Below, in pieces: positions 9,512 through 18,400 of a DNA stretch of 64,000 nucleotides. The number at the start of each line of letters is the position of its first letter. Within the stretch, counting starts at the first letter, position 1. This DNA is from Rhizobium leguminosarum (GTDB lineage: Bacteria; Pseudomonadota; Alphaproteobacteria; Rhizobiales; Rhizobiaceae), in NCBI RefSeq assembly GCF_002953715.1, contig NZ_CP025013.1:744001-808000 (forward strand), in the 5' to 3' direction. The position numbers and the translations under genes were made by a program. The notes under the pieces are model-generated. The model saw only the letters and a list, made by a program, of their open reading frames with translations. It searched no databases and was not told where the DNA came from.

Positions 9512-10423
9512 ATGCCATCGGTCGAGCAGACGATTAAAGCAAATCTGAATCAAGAGAAGCGCGACATCCGGGACTGGGTCGCGGATTCCTTCAATAAGGA
9601 AATTCTCTACGACGAACCGCTTTCTGAAACGATCGAGCCATTCGTTCGTGACGGGAAGAGCGAAAAGAAGCTGGTTCCGGATGCGCTCGGTTCCATCGCA
9701 AGCTGGCATATGCGGATGGCGATGGACAAGAGCCTCAACGAAGCCCTTTATCCTGCCGACGAAATTGCGAGGTCCGGCATTTACCGGTTCTGGCACTACG
9801 AATGTGCGCATGCGGTCATGGAATCGGACGATCCGGCCGGCTACAAATTTCCAATGCGGCCGTTCACTGACGTTTCCACCATGCTGGCGCTTGGTTGGCT
9901 GAGCCATGCAAACCGCCTGGCCGAGACGATTTTCGACCGGTGGGACGCACAGACTGACGGAAACGGCGCCGTCGCGTGGAAAAGTCTGCCGCAATATCTG
10001 CCATGGCTTTCAGTCAAACTCTACAAGGCGTGGCGGGGGAGCGACGAGACCTATGATCTTGAGCCGGATGACGGAGAAATGGCCGATTTTTCCCCATTGC
10101 TCGAAGCGCTGTTCGATCCGCGACCCCGTATATTCGGCGAGGCATTGGCAAAAGCTGCGGACTTCCATGCATCGGGGTGCGGGACGGATGACTACGACAT
10201 CGTCAACGAAGAAGAATTGTGGTTCTTCCCGGTCGAACTACTAGCTGCATGCCGGCTCCGCCAGCAACGTGGCCTCGATCTGCCGCCGTTGGATTACCCT
10301 CTGTTCAACGCCACGCCGCTTTGCCGCTTCCAGAATGCGCTGCCGGTTCCGTTCGACGAAACCTTGGCAAAACTGCTGCCGGCTTACGCTGCCTCGACCA
10401 ACAAACTCGATCTGAAAGTCTGA
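9512..10423 (+). CDS. Hypothetical protein in the immunity bank
   Basis: This 303-residue soluble protein was not recognised with confidence. It is rich in Trp, Phe and acidic residues (for example ELWFFPVELLAACRL near residue 235) and looks largely alpha-helical. The layout faintly recalls PoNi-type immunity proteins (DUF1910/DUF1911), which are helical and sit next to polymorphic nucleases, but no decisive motif is visible. The position among GAD-like and DUF3396 immunity-type genes suggests an immunity role; that is inference. Confidence 0.6.
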   Translation: MPSVEQTIKANLNQEKRDIRDWVADSFNKEILYDEPLSETIEPFVRDGKSEKKLVPDALGSIASWHMRMAMDKSLNEALYPADEIARSGIYRFWHYECAHAVMESDDPAGYKFPMRPFTDVSTMLALGWLSHANRLAETIFDRWDAQTDGNGAVAWKSLPQYLPWLSVKLYKAWRGSDETYDLEPDDGEMADFSPLLEALFDPRPRIFGEALAKAADFHASGCGTDDYDIVNEEELWFFPVELLAACRLRQQRGLDLPPLDYPLFNATPLCRFQNALPVPFDETLAKLLPAYAASTNKLDLKV

Positions 10424-10440
10424 ACGGGCAGTGGTATGCG

Positions 10441-10758
10441 ATGCCGAATACAATGCGGAATTCGATGGACGTGGCGAGTGTCGACTGCCTCGTGGATGGC
10501 GAGATTACCGCGCCGGAGGAGCAATCGGTCAGAACTCGCCGTCCATGCCAAGCGTGCCGTGGCATTCGGTGCGCAGCAAACTCAACCTGTAACAGGTCCC
10601 AGGAGGAGGGTCTGAGTAACTGGCAAAAGGCCGGTGTTGCGCTCGGCGTAACAGCAGCAGGCGTCGGCGCTGTCGCTTGCGCGATTCTGGAGCCATGCGG
10701 CGCAGTCGCGCTCGGAGCTTTGGGACTCGGAACAGCAACAACGCTTGCAACGCAGTGA
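10441..10758 (+). pseudogene. Remnant of a type VI effector (hydrophobic pre-toxin segment only)
   Basis: A short frame of 105 residues lies between the 9512 gene and the DUF3396 gene. Its last 45 residues form a Gly/Ala-rich hydrophobic stretch (KAGVALGVTAAGVGAVACAI and onwards) like the membrane-active region that precedes the toxin domain in many type VI effectors, including the effector at 3955. No PAAR, DUF4150 or toxin domain is present, and the start is uncertain (ATG at 10441, 10453 or 10465). I read it as the middle of a decayed effector whose immunity gene follows directly. It could instead be a small membrane protein. Confidence 0.4.
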
Positions 10759-10768
10759 GGGTATTTCC

Positions 10769-11758
10769 TTGAGTGACGCAATGCATTTGACCAAGGAACT
10801 CGCCGCTCAGATCGACGGCTTCTCATTTGCCAATGGCCATGGTTTTGTGGAGACACGCATCGGTTTTGCGGTGGAGCTGTTCTTTCTGGGCGGAAGCGAA
10901 AGCCGAACCAGACTGATACTCTGCGACATGCTCCGTCAATATCATGCGCTGTTTACGGATGCGTTGTCGCATTTTCTCAAGCTGAATACGAGCCGCCTGA
11001 CGAAAATCACTGGCAGCGATTACCTGGACTATTATGAAAATATGGCGCGGGAGCTGAGTTCATCCGAACCCATGGACGCAATGGTGTTCGGATATCCTGG
11101 CAAGAAAGTTGTCGATGAGCCGACGCCTTTAAGCATTTCTTTCAAGTGTGCCGGCCCCGATCCCATGAGCCCGCTTGGAAGATCGATGATCTGTGCCTAT
11201 TTTCCGGCATCCTTTGTGGCAGAACGCGGCTATGGCATTTTGCTCGATCTTACGAAGCGGTGGGCGTCATCGGTCGAGCTACTTCATGGCAGTGCGGGCT
11301 ATAGTCTTTTGTTCGAGCATGGGGTTTTTGCCGGCAGCAATACTGTCGCAGAGACCGTTCTACCTCTACTCAAACGTTTTCCTGGATTGGATTTTTCCGA
11401 TCCACTTCATTTCGAAGTAGAATCGGATCTCGGCGATGGCCGTCAGATCAAGTCGATCAACTGGCTGACCGTCATCAACGAAGAGATTGTCGGGAAGCTG
11501 GGAGGGCAGGGCGCCCTTGCCAAAGAACTCGGGGAGACTTGCCCGATCCACGGGATCGACGGCGGCCTGATCATACAGGCAGGCAGCGAGCCGCAACTGG
11601 GCGATGTCAACCGCGGTCTGGTTCTCGACGATTATCGCCGCGTCGCGAAAGTCTTGGAGCCCGTTCGTTTCAAGGATTATCGGCGAGGCCTTTTTGTCCA
11701 ACCGGAACCATACGACAAGATCGAAGAAACGCGGAGGTGGCTTCGAAGGTTTGAATAG
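10769..11758 (+). CDS. DUF3396 family type VI immunity protein
   Basis: The 329-residue protein has the DUF3396 layout of TsiT-like immunity proteins: an ICAYFPASFVAERGYG segment near residue 147, a W-rich middle and a terminal RFKDYRRGLFVQPEPYD block. DUF3396 proteins protect against type VI nuclease-type effectors in other proteobacteria. The start is taken as TTG 10769, with GTGAGGG at 10755-10761; ATG 10781 is an alternative. It lies right behind the effector remnant at 10441-10758, so it may be an orphan immunity gene kept after toxin loss. Confidence 0.75.
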   Translation: MSDAMHLTKELAAQIDGFSFANGHGFVETRIGFAVELFFLGGSESRTRLILCDMLRQYHALFTDALSHFLKLNTSRLTKITGSDYLDYYENMARELSSSEPMDAMVFGYPGKKVVDEPTPLSISFKCAGPDPMSPLGRSMICAYFPASFVAERGYGILLDLTKRWASSVELLHGSAGYSLLFEHGVFAGSNTVAETVLPLLKRFPGLDFSDPLHFEVESDLGDGRQIKSINWLTVINEEIVGKLGGQGALAKELGETCPIHGIDGGLIIQAGSEPQLGDVNRGLVLDDYRRVAKVLEPVRFKDYRRGLFVQPEPYDKIEETRRWLRRFE

Positions 11759-11818
11759 CTGGGTTGAAACCGGGCTCTACCATAACGGTAACCGAGATCG
11801 CGATTTCGGGAGACACCA

Positions 11819-12570
11819 ATGACCGCAGCAGAGTTTTTTGAGGCGCGAGGCAAACCCCACGAGGCAAGACGGATTTCCGAGGCCGAAGCGGAAAGTGCCG
11901 TTGGGCACGTTCCGGAGGAGCTGAGACGGTTCTGGATGCAACATGGCGTGGGCTACTATGCAAACAGGAACTACAGGCTGTGCACACCGGCTCTTTTCGA
12001 GGGCTTCTTCCGCCAGGTACTGGCCAATGTGCCGGATTGAATGCCGATGAGCTCGCTGCCTTCGGATATTCGAGCCTGGGGACCGTCAATCTCTGGCACA
12101 AGACAGGACGGCATTTCACATTTTCGCTCGATGTCGCCCTGCTGATGGATTTGACGAGCCGAAGCCGAACCGATCCTCCGCCCCATGATCTGGAAGAGAT
12201 CTATCGCGCGGCCGGTGTGGATATGCCTGAAAACGCGGTCGAGCTGTTTCTGGAAGCGAGGTCTGCGCCGGAGGACATCTGGAACATATTGTTGGCGGCA
12301 ACCAGCACGGATTCATACAAGGCGATTTACGACGATAACGGTAAAGCCCTCACGCCGCAGCTCCGCCGAAGCCTCGGAGAGCTTTCGCAGGACGAGATCT
12401 ATTTTCGAGATAGGACTACCGGGCAAAATACGGCCGACCACTATAAAAAACTGAAAATATCCGAGGCCGTCTCGCACATGCCTGACGAGATTTACTATTC
12501 ATTCGCAGTCGAAGTCGGAGGGCAGCAGCAAATTGTCTCCCAAACGATCCCCGCTGGTAGCGTCCGGTAA
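11819..12570 (+). pseudogene. GAD-like/DUF1851 gene, copy 4, broken by a frameshift near 12035
   Basis: Two frames complete one family member. The first (11819-12040) encodes the GAD-like start, with VPEELRRFWMQHGVGYYANR and RQVLANVP, and stops at TGA 12038-12040. The second frame picks up exactly there with LNADELAAFGYSSLGTVNLW, matching the ELKPERTHVLGFSAFG segment of copy 2, and runs to TAA at 12570. One missing base in CCGGATTGAATG (for example a T run shortened from three to two) would restore a continuous protein of about 250 residues. It is either a real inactivating deletion or a base-calling error; I see no slippery site for programmed shifting. Confidence 0.75.
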
Positions 12571-12628
12571 ATTTGCCTCGGCTTACGGCTGGCCTGCAAT
12601 GGGCGGGAGCATATTTGCGCTGCGTTCG

Positions 12629-12648
12629 CCGGCGCTCGGCAGCGCCGG
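12629..12648. other. Short GC-rich hairpin before the 12668 gene
   Basis: CCGGCGCT and AGCGCCGG form a perfect 8-bp stem around a CGGC loop, 58 bases downstream of the broken GAD-like gene and 20 bases before the next ATG. There is no T run, so it is only a candidate terminator or RNA structure. Confidence 0.35.
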
Positions 12649-12667
12649 TTCGCGCTAAGGAGAGCTA

Positions 12668-13681
12668 ATGGTCGTACCCATCAAATTTGTTGTCGCTTGC
12701 GCTGCAGCCGACGACATCTTCGTTATTGCGACGATCCCTGACGAACTGCCGAAGGATGCGGAATTTACCCGTCTTTACTACCTGTGCCCAGAAACGGAAG
12801 ACGTGTGGCACTACCGGGATTGGCCCGGCGAACAGGTGGTGTCGCTATGCCTGCGCAGGGAACGGCAAGGGGTGAGACGCGCAGCCTGTGCCCTGACAGG
12901 GGAAGGGGACATCGAGATCGCGAACTCCGTGAATGAGACCTATGAAAAAATCTCCGGCGCAGGTCTGATGGGAGCGCGCGCTCTGGGCGCGGTGACGCGG
13001 ATCAGAGAGATAGGCTCTACTTTGTTTGTCTGTGGCAATTACGGACAGGTCTATCGGCGCGACGAGACCAATTGGACACCTATCGATGGAGAACTGGCGA
13101 AACTTGGCAAAAGCGCTCTCAGCCCGCCGTTCCCAGATGCGGCGTCGATTTCCGACGACATGTTGCGCCAGTTCACGCAATCGATGCGGCAAGCACCTAA
13201 CTTCAACGATATTGGCGGCATAAGCGAGACAGACATCTATGTTTGCGGCAACGGCGGAAATCTCTTCCACTACGACGGAAAGGCCTGGGCCAAGATCGAC
13301 ATCAGAACAGATGCCATCCTGACCGCCATGCATTGCGTCTCAGCCGACGAAGTGTTGGTCGTGGGCGAGAACGGCACCGTTTTGACCGGCAATGCCCGGG
13401 CTGGCTTCCGTAGCTTAGGAGAATTTTTCCCCGGCGATTACATCTGGTCGGTCCGCAGCTTCCAGGGGAGGACCTATTTGGGAACCTTACACGGTCTTTA
13501 TGTGCTCGAAGGTTCTCGTGTGAGACTGCTAACGAGCGGACAGTTGGACGACAAGACACAGGTCATCAGCCTCGACAGTGTGTCTGATAACGCTCTGTGG
13601 ATAGCGACCGATCGTCATGCGTTCCGTTACGACGGCAACGCATTCACGTTCTATGAGCATGGCGACAATGTCGCGTACTAA
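12668..13681 (+). CDS. Beta-propeller-like hypothetical protein in the type VI island
   Basis: This 337-residue protein contains several short repeats of the kind V-x-G-x-x-G-x-V-x-R/H-x-D found in YCF48/Kelch-like propellers: FVCGNYGQVYRRDE, YVCGNGGNLFHYDG, LVVGENGTVLTG and ALWIATDRHAFRYDG. No signal peptide or membrane segment is visible, so it is probably cytoplasmic. An AAGGAGAG ribosome-binding site precedes the ATG. Similar propeller proteins occur beside polymorphic toxin and type VI genes, where they may act as immunity proteins. That role is inferred from context only. Confidence 0.65.
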   Translation: MVVPIKFVVACAAADDIFVIATIPDELPKDAEFTRLYYLCPETEDVWHYRDWPGEQVVSLCLRRERQGVRRAACALTGEGDIEIANSVNETYEKISGAGLMGARALGAVTRIREIGSTLFVCGNYGQVYRRDETNWTPIDGELAKLGKSALSPPFPDAASISDDMLRQFTQSMRQAPNFNDIGGISETDIYVCGNGGNLFHYDGKAWAKIDIRTDAILTAMHCVSADEVLVVGENGTVLTGNARAGFRSLGEFFPGDYIWSVRSFQGRTYLGTLHGLYVLEGSRVRLLTSGQLDDKTQVISLDSVSDNALWIATDRHAFRYDGNAFTFYEHGDNVAY

Positions 13682-13748
13682 CGGCTTTGGTATGGTTTCC
13701 TATTATTCCGCTTGCCGTCGCGCCATTGAACTTCGATAGGGACACACT

Positions 13749-14923
13749 ATGACCGACACCGACGCAAAGCTGCTGCGGACATTCATCGCCGACGAAAACG
13801 AAGCCTTTGCCGATCGGCGCCAGGGAAAGTTCTGGCCTGCCAATCATTATCGTATCGGGCCTCTGGCGACCAAAGCTTCCGGGCTGCTCGATCCGAACGA
13901 GCAAATCGATTTCTATTTCCATTTCATGCGCATAGCCGGCGGCGCACCCTCCGTCGGAGATAGGGAAATGCCGCTGCTGCTTGAGGCCTATCGACGGATG
14001 CTGCCGTTTCTCGATCTTGGCGGCGTCATCCCGATGTGGCGGCGGCACAAATTGCTGTTCGTGTTCGGTTTTGACGATACCGGAGCCTTGCCCAGCGGCG
14101 AGACGATTTCGGCCAAGGCGCTGAAGGCGCGGCTCAAGCTCATCGCGCAGGTCGGCAATTATACGACGATGCCTGCCCAGCGCGACAAGAAGGCAAAGTT
14201 TATTCCTTTCGCCGACGAGGCGGTGCGTATCCTCGAGGTTTTCCAGCATCTCGGCTATCGCCACGACCGACGTTATGGCGAAGATCTCTACGATGTCACC
14301 AATCTCAGTTTCTGGGGCATGGTGTTCATCTGCCTGCTCAACAAGGCGACCCGCGCCGAGCTTGTTGCCGATATGATCGAGGGCAAATATGATCTGATAC
14401 GGCGCGTCGAGCAACTGGCGATGTTGCACCGCTATGTCGAGACAGTTCTGCCGGATATCGAGCCTGACGAAGAGCGTTTCCGCTCGCTGGCACGGCAGCT
14501 CAACGACATTGAGCTGGCGCGCCGCAATGCCACCGAATCCGTCGCCCTGGCGCAAAGGCTAGGCCTGCCATTTGGCGATGACGAGGACTGGGAAATCCAT
14601 ATTGCGGTCCCGCTGCGCGGCACCGAAGGCCATCCGTTGATCGCCAAGAACGTCGTGCGATTGCATATCCGGCCGAACCGGGACTGGCAGTGGGAGCTGA
14701 GCGCGCGCATGGCCGAGCGCGGAGAGTTTTCGGAAAGCGAGACACCTACCGGAACGATCTCGGCCTTCCCATTCTCGGATGCGGAAATCTTCATGCCTTT
14801 CCGACATGGCTGAGACAGGTGCGGGAGAAAAACGGCCTGGATTTCGACACCGACGCCGCCGACATTCGTGTGGGGCGCAAGCGGGCGGCGGCCAAGCTTA
14901 TCGTTCAATGGCTGGAGAGCTGA
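13749..14923 (+). pseudogene. Hypothetical type VI island gene with a frameshift near 14793
   Basis: The first frame (ATG 13749, 354 residues) ends abruptly at TGA 14811-14813 after SDAEIFMPFRHG. The next frame continues smoothly with AFPTWLRQVREKNGLDFDTD and runs to TGA at 14921-14923, with the same codon style. Inserting one base in ATCTTCATGCC (for example ATCTTCGATGCC) gives a continuous protein of about 391 residues reading IFDAFPTWLRQVREKNG. I do not recognise the family; it is rich in Arg and aromatic residues and has no secretion signal. It is the last gene of the island. This is either a recent inactivation or a sequencing error. Confidence 0.6.
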
Positions 14924-15027
14924 ACTCGGATCGATCGCAGTCGCGGGTCGCCGCCCACGCCATATCGAAGCGCTGAAGCATCTTTTTAAGGGCGGTGCGA
15001 AATCCCTTTCGCCGGTCTGAGCATAGG

Positions 15028-15060
15028 CCGTGTCACGACCGCAATGGCGTCGTGACACGG
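15028..15060. terminator. Strong hairpin between convergent genes, likely bidirectional terminator
   Basis: A perfect 12-bp stem (CCGTGTCACGAC at 15028-15039 pairing with 15049-15060) closes a 9-base loop. It lies between the end of the type VI island (+ strand) and the end of the minus-strand hydroxycinnamate operon, where a two-way terminator is expected. No long T run follows. Confidence 0.6.
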
Positions 15061-15079
15061 TGACGTCTGTCAAACCAGC

Positions 15080-16525
15080 TCAGAAGGGATAGTGCTGGGC
15101 GGAATCCTCTACCGTAATCCAGCGCAGGTCGGTGAATTCGGCGATCGCCGCCTTGCCGCCGAAGCGGCCATAGCCGCTGCCTTTGACGCCACCGAAGGGC
15201 ATTTGCGCCTCGTCGTTCACCGTCGGGCCATTGATGTGGCAGATACCGGATTCGATCCGCGCCGCAACCGCCATTGCCCGCTGGACATTGCGGCTGAAGA
15301 CGGCGGAGGACAGGCCGTATTCGGTGTCATTGGCGATGCGGATGGCTTCTTCCTCGCCGGAGACGCGAATGATCGGCTTGACCGGGCCGAAGGATTCTTC
15401 CGCATAGACGCGCATCTCGGGCGTGACGTGATCGAGCAGCGTCGCCTCGACCACGGTGCCGGAGCGCTTGCCGCCGGCCACGAGTTTTGCCCCCTTGGCC
15501 GTCGCATCGGCAATCAGCTCCTCCATTTTCTTCGCGGCGTCGAGGCTGATCAGCGAGCCGAGAACGACGTGGCCGCGCGGGTCGCCGGCCGGCAGCTGGC
15601 TGGCGCGGGCGGCCAGTTTGGCGACGAATTGATCGGCGATCGTCTCGTCGACGATGATCCGCTCCGTCGACATGCAGATCTGGCCCTGATGCATGAAGGC
15701 GCCGAAAATGGCGGCATTGACGGCACCGTCGATATCGGCGTCGTCGAGGATGACGAGTGGCGCCTTGCCGCCGAGCTCAAGAAGGGCGGGCTTGAGATGC
15801 TTGCCGCAGGTCTCGGCGATGATCCTGCCGACCTTGGTCGATCCGGTGAAGTTCACGCGCTTGACGGCCGGATGGGCAATCAGTGCGGCGACGATCTCAG
15901 GCGCATCTTCCGGCGCGTTGGTGAGAACGTTGATGACGCCGGCCGGCAGGCCCGCTTCGGTCAGCACAGTGGCAATCAGCCGGTGTGTGCCGGGGCATTG
16001 TTCGGATGCCTTGAGGACGACGGTGTTGCCGCAAGCAATCGGCATGGCGATGGCGCGGGTGGCGAGGATGACGGGCGCGTTCCAGGGAGCGATCGCCAGG
16101 CAGACGCCGGCGGCCTGGCGAACACCCATGGCGAGCGTGCCGGGTTTGTCGGAAGGGATGATTTCGCCTGATATCTGCGTCGTCATGGCGCCGGCCTCGC
16201 GCAGGATATTGGCGGCGAGCATGACATTGAAACCGGCCCAGGGTGCGGTTGCGCCCGTCTCCTCGATCATCAGCTGGGTAAACTCACCCACCTTGGAATC
16301 CAGGATATCGGCGGCCTTCATCAGGATCGCGCGCCGCTGGCCGGGACCGGTCTTCGACCAGGCACCGAAGGCTGCTGCGGCAGCATTAACGGCGGCGGCA
16401 GCATCCTCCAGGCTCGCCGCGGCGGCGCGGCTTGCGAGCTTCTCGGTGAAGGGATCGATGCGATCATAGGTGCGGCCGCCGGAGGCCGCGCGGTCTGCGC
16501 CGTTGATGAGGAGGGAAATATTCAT
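15080..16525 (-). CDS. NAD(P)-dependent aromatic aldehyde dehydrogenase, vanillin dehydrogenase-like (copy 1)
   Basis: The 481-residue enzyme belongs to the ALDH superfamily and is closest in style to vanillin/salicylaldehyde/benzaldehyde dehydrogenases. It has the cofactor segment APWNAPVILATRA, the GSTKVGRII turn, the ELGGKAPLVI glutamate motif and the catalytic cysteine in GQICMSTERI. It oxidises an aromatic aldehyde to the acid, probably vanillin to vanillate given the neighbours. The frame extends upstream, but the ATG at 16525 has GGAGACCTCCG ahead of it. It is the last gene of the minus-strand operon, 23 bases after the CalA-like gene, and is a paralogue of the ALDH at 22182. Which of the two acts on vanillin cannot be decided by eye. 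Confidence 0.85.
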   Translation of the reverse strand: MNISLLINGADRAASGGRTYDRIDPFTEKLASRAAAASLEDAAAAVNAAAAAFGAWSKTGPGQRRAILMKAADILDSKVGEFTQLMIEETGATAPWAGFNVMLAANILREAGAMTTQISGEIIPSDKPGTLAMGVRQAAGVCLAIAPWNAPVILATRAIAMPIACGNTVVLKASEQCPGTHRLIATVLTEAGLPAGVINVLTNAPEDAPEIVAALIAHPAVKRVNFTGSTKVGRIIAETCGKHLKPALLELGGKAPLVILDDADIDGAVNAAIFGAFMHQGQICMSTERIIVDETIADQFVAKLAARASQLPAGDPRGHVVLGSLISLDAAKKMEELIADATAKGAKLVAGGKRSGTVVEATLLDHVTPEMRVYAEESFGPVKPIIRVSGEEEAIRIANDTEYGLSSAVFSRNVQRAMAVAARIESGICHINGPTVNDEAQMPFGGVKGSGYGRFGGKAAIAEFTDLRWITVEDSAQHYPF

Positions 16526-16548
16526 CGGAGGTCTCCTTGGGACAAGAA

Positions 16549-17334
16549 CTAGAAGCCGAGGACTTCGGCGTTGATGGAAGCTTCGAGGCCGCCGTCGACG
16601 GCAAGATTGGCGCCGTTGATCCAGCGCCCGCCATCCGAGCAGAGGAAGAGCACGGCAGGCGCGATATCGGCGGAGGTGCCGGCGCGGCCGACGCGGGTGA
16701 TGTCGCTGTCGACCCTGGCGTCGCCGAGCACGGCGCGGAACTGCTTGAGGATCGGGGTTTCCACCGGCCCGGGGCTGACCGCATTGACCCGGATGCCGCG
16801 GTTCTTGAACAGCGGCTGGTGGGCGGCACACATGGTCCACAGCAGCAGCAGTTCCTTGGAAAGCGGGTAGCCTTCCTCGTCCTTGAGGCCGTGCTCGGCG
16901 ACAACCGCCGCCACCTCGGGAAAGCCTTCGATTGATGTCAGCGACTTCGCCCGCTCGAGATTGGCGCGCCAGCCGTAGCCGGCGATCGAGGCGACGTTGA
17001 CGATGGCGCCGCCTTCGCGCAGGCGGGGCGCCACGGCTTCGGAGAGGGCACGAAGCCCGTAGAAATTGACGGCGAGCGTCGAGACGACACCGGTGTTGCC
17101 GGAAAGGCCGGCGACATTGGCGAGCGCGTCGAGCCGCGCCGGAAGCTGCGCGACGATCTCGGCAACGCCTGATGCCGTGGAGAGATCACCCTTGATGAAG
17201 GCGGCACTTCCAGTGGCCGGCTCGCGCACATCGACGCCGATGACCTCGGCGCCCATCTGGCCGGCCAATTCCGCCGTGCGGGCGCCGATGCCGGAAGCCA
17301 CGCCGGTCACCAGGATTGTTTTACCAAAAAGCAT
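16549..17334 (-). CDS. calA: Short-chain dehydrogenase, coniferyl-alcohol dehydrogenase (CalA-like)
   Basis: This is a classical SDR of 261 residues: NAD-binding TGVASGIG near the N-terminus, a NVASIAGYG segment, and the catalytic YPLSKE (Tyr and Lys) around residue 158, then NAVSPGPVETPIL. The insertion before the catalytic Tyr (LKDEEGYPLSKELLL) is typical of coniferyl-alcohol dehydrogenases such as CalA of Pseudomonas HR199. It would oxidise coniferyl alcohol to coniferyl aldehyde. I chose ATG 17334 because it follows AAAGGTGACG and gives the usual length. It lies between livM and the terminal ALDH in one operon, and CalB is encoded in the nearby plus-strand operon, which supports the assignment. 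Confidence 0.75.
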   Translation of the reverse strand: MLFGKTILVTGVASGIGARTAELAGQMGAEVIGVDVREPATGSAAFIKGDLSTASGVAEIVAQLPARLDALANVAGLSGNTGVVSTLAVNFYGLRALSEAVAPRLREGGAIVNVASIAGYGWRANLERAKSLTSIEGFPEVAAVVAEHGLKDEEGYPLSKELLLLWTMCAAHQPLFKNRGIRVNAVSPGPVETPILKQFRAVLGDARVDSDITRVGRAGTSADIAPAVLFLCSDGGRWINGANLAVDGGLEASINAEVLGF

Positions 17335-17374
17335 GAACGTCACCTTTCGCAACAGAATCCGGAAATAAGCCGGC

Positions 17375-18400
17375 TCATTCTTCCCATTTGATTTTATGCG
17401 GACCGGGCAATTTCAGCCGGTAGCCGACCGGCAGAAGTTGAAAATCGAAACGGCGCTCGATTTCGCCCCAAAGGCCGCGCGGCAGGTAGAGCGAGAAGAT
17501 CAACGCCGTGGCGCCGAGGCCGATCAGGTACCAAACGCCGGCTGAACCGAAGGCGGTCTCGATCACGAAGAACAGGATGGCGCCGAGGATCGCGCCTTCA
17601 AACTTGCCGATCCCGCCGACCAGAACCATGAAGATCATGTAGGCCGTCCACTGGACGCTGAAATAGGTCTTCGGCTGAAAGGTCGTGGCGGTCGCCAGCC
17701 ACAGGCCTCCGGCAACCGCAATGCCGAAGGCGGCGAGCACGAAGAGCAGCCTCTTGGTTGCGATCACCCGCACGCCGAGCGAGGTTGCCGCCTCCTCATT
17801 GTCGCGGATCGCCTGCATGGCCGCACCGGCGCGGCTGCGCATCAGCATGAAGAGAGCACCGAGCAGCGCGGCCATGGCTATCAAGGCCAGCCAGTAGATC
17901 GTTGCCCGCCGCGTCGCGCCGTCATAGACGTTGAGCGAGATCAGCGAGGTTCCCGTTTCCCCCTGGATCAGCCGGTCGAGGTTGACGAGCAGATGGGCGA
18001 GTTCTGCTATCACCCACATGCCGATTGCGAACTCGCCGCCCTTCAGGCGCAGCATGAACAGCGAAAGCGGGATCGACAGCGCGCCGGTCACGACCGCGGC
18101 GGCAAAGAGCGAGACGAAGGGATTGAGCCCTGCATCCGCCAGGCGGATGGTGAAATAGGCGCCGAGGCCGAAGAACACCTGCTGGCCGACCGAGACCAGC
18201 CCACCGAAACCGGCAAGCGCATTCCACATGGCGGCAAGGATCACGTAGATGAACAGGGCCGTCATCCGGTCGATCGCGCCGGCGCCGAGCACGGCTGGGG
18301 CAAACATCAGCAGGGCGAGCACCGCGGCCATGCAGCCGAGCGCCACCCGCGACGACTTCGTCCAACGCTCTATCGATATTCCGTTGGAGAGAACGGTCAT
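17375..18400 (-). CDS. ABC transporter permease, LivM type, of a probable aromatic-acid importer
   Basis: The 341-residue membrane protein has about 8-9 hydrophobic segments and the LivM block NALAGFGGLVSVGQQVFFGLGAY near residue 60. The AIRDNEEAATSLGV coupling motif lies near residue 195 and the MVLVGGIGKFEGAILGA block near residue 262. It forms the inner-membrane channel with the LivH protein. Start ATG 18400 overlaps the livH stop by four bases. The operon context (aromatic ALDHs, CalA) points to uptake of hydroxycinnamates or monolignols, as with the CouPSTUW transporter of Rhodopseudomonas, rather than amino acids. Confidence 0.88.
   Translation of the reverse strand: MTVLSNGISIERWTKSSRVALGCMAAVLALLMFAPAVLGAGAIDRMTALFIYVILAAMWNALAGFGGLVSVGQQVFFGLGAYFTIRLADAGLNPFVSLFAAAVVTGALSIPLSLFMLRLKGGEFAIGMWVIAELAHLLVNLDRLIQGETGTSLISLNVYDGATRRATIYWLALIAMAALLGALFMLMRSRAGAAMQAIRDNEEAATSLGVRVIATKRLLFVLAAFGIAVAGGLWLATATTFQPKTYFSVQWTAYMIFMVLVGGIGKFEGAILGAILFFVIETAFGSAGVWYLIGLGATALIFSLYLPRGLWGEIERRFDFQLLPVGYRLKLPGPHKIKWEE

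Noticed and set aside
16526..16840. Possible N-terminal extension of the first ALDH
   Set aside because: The extension overlaps the CalA-like gene and has no ALDH character; ATG 16525 has a proper ribosome-binding site.
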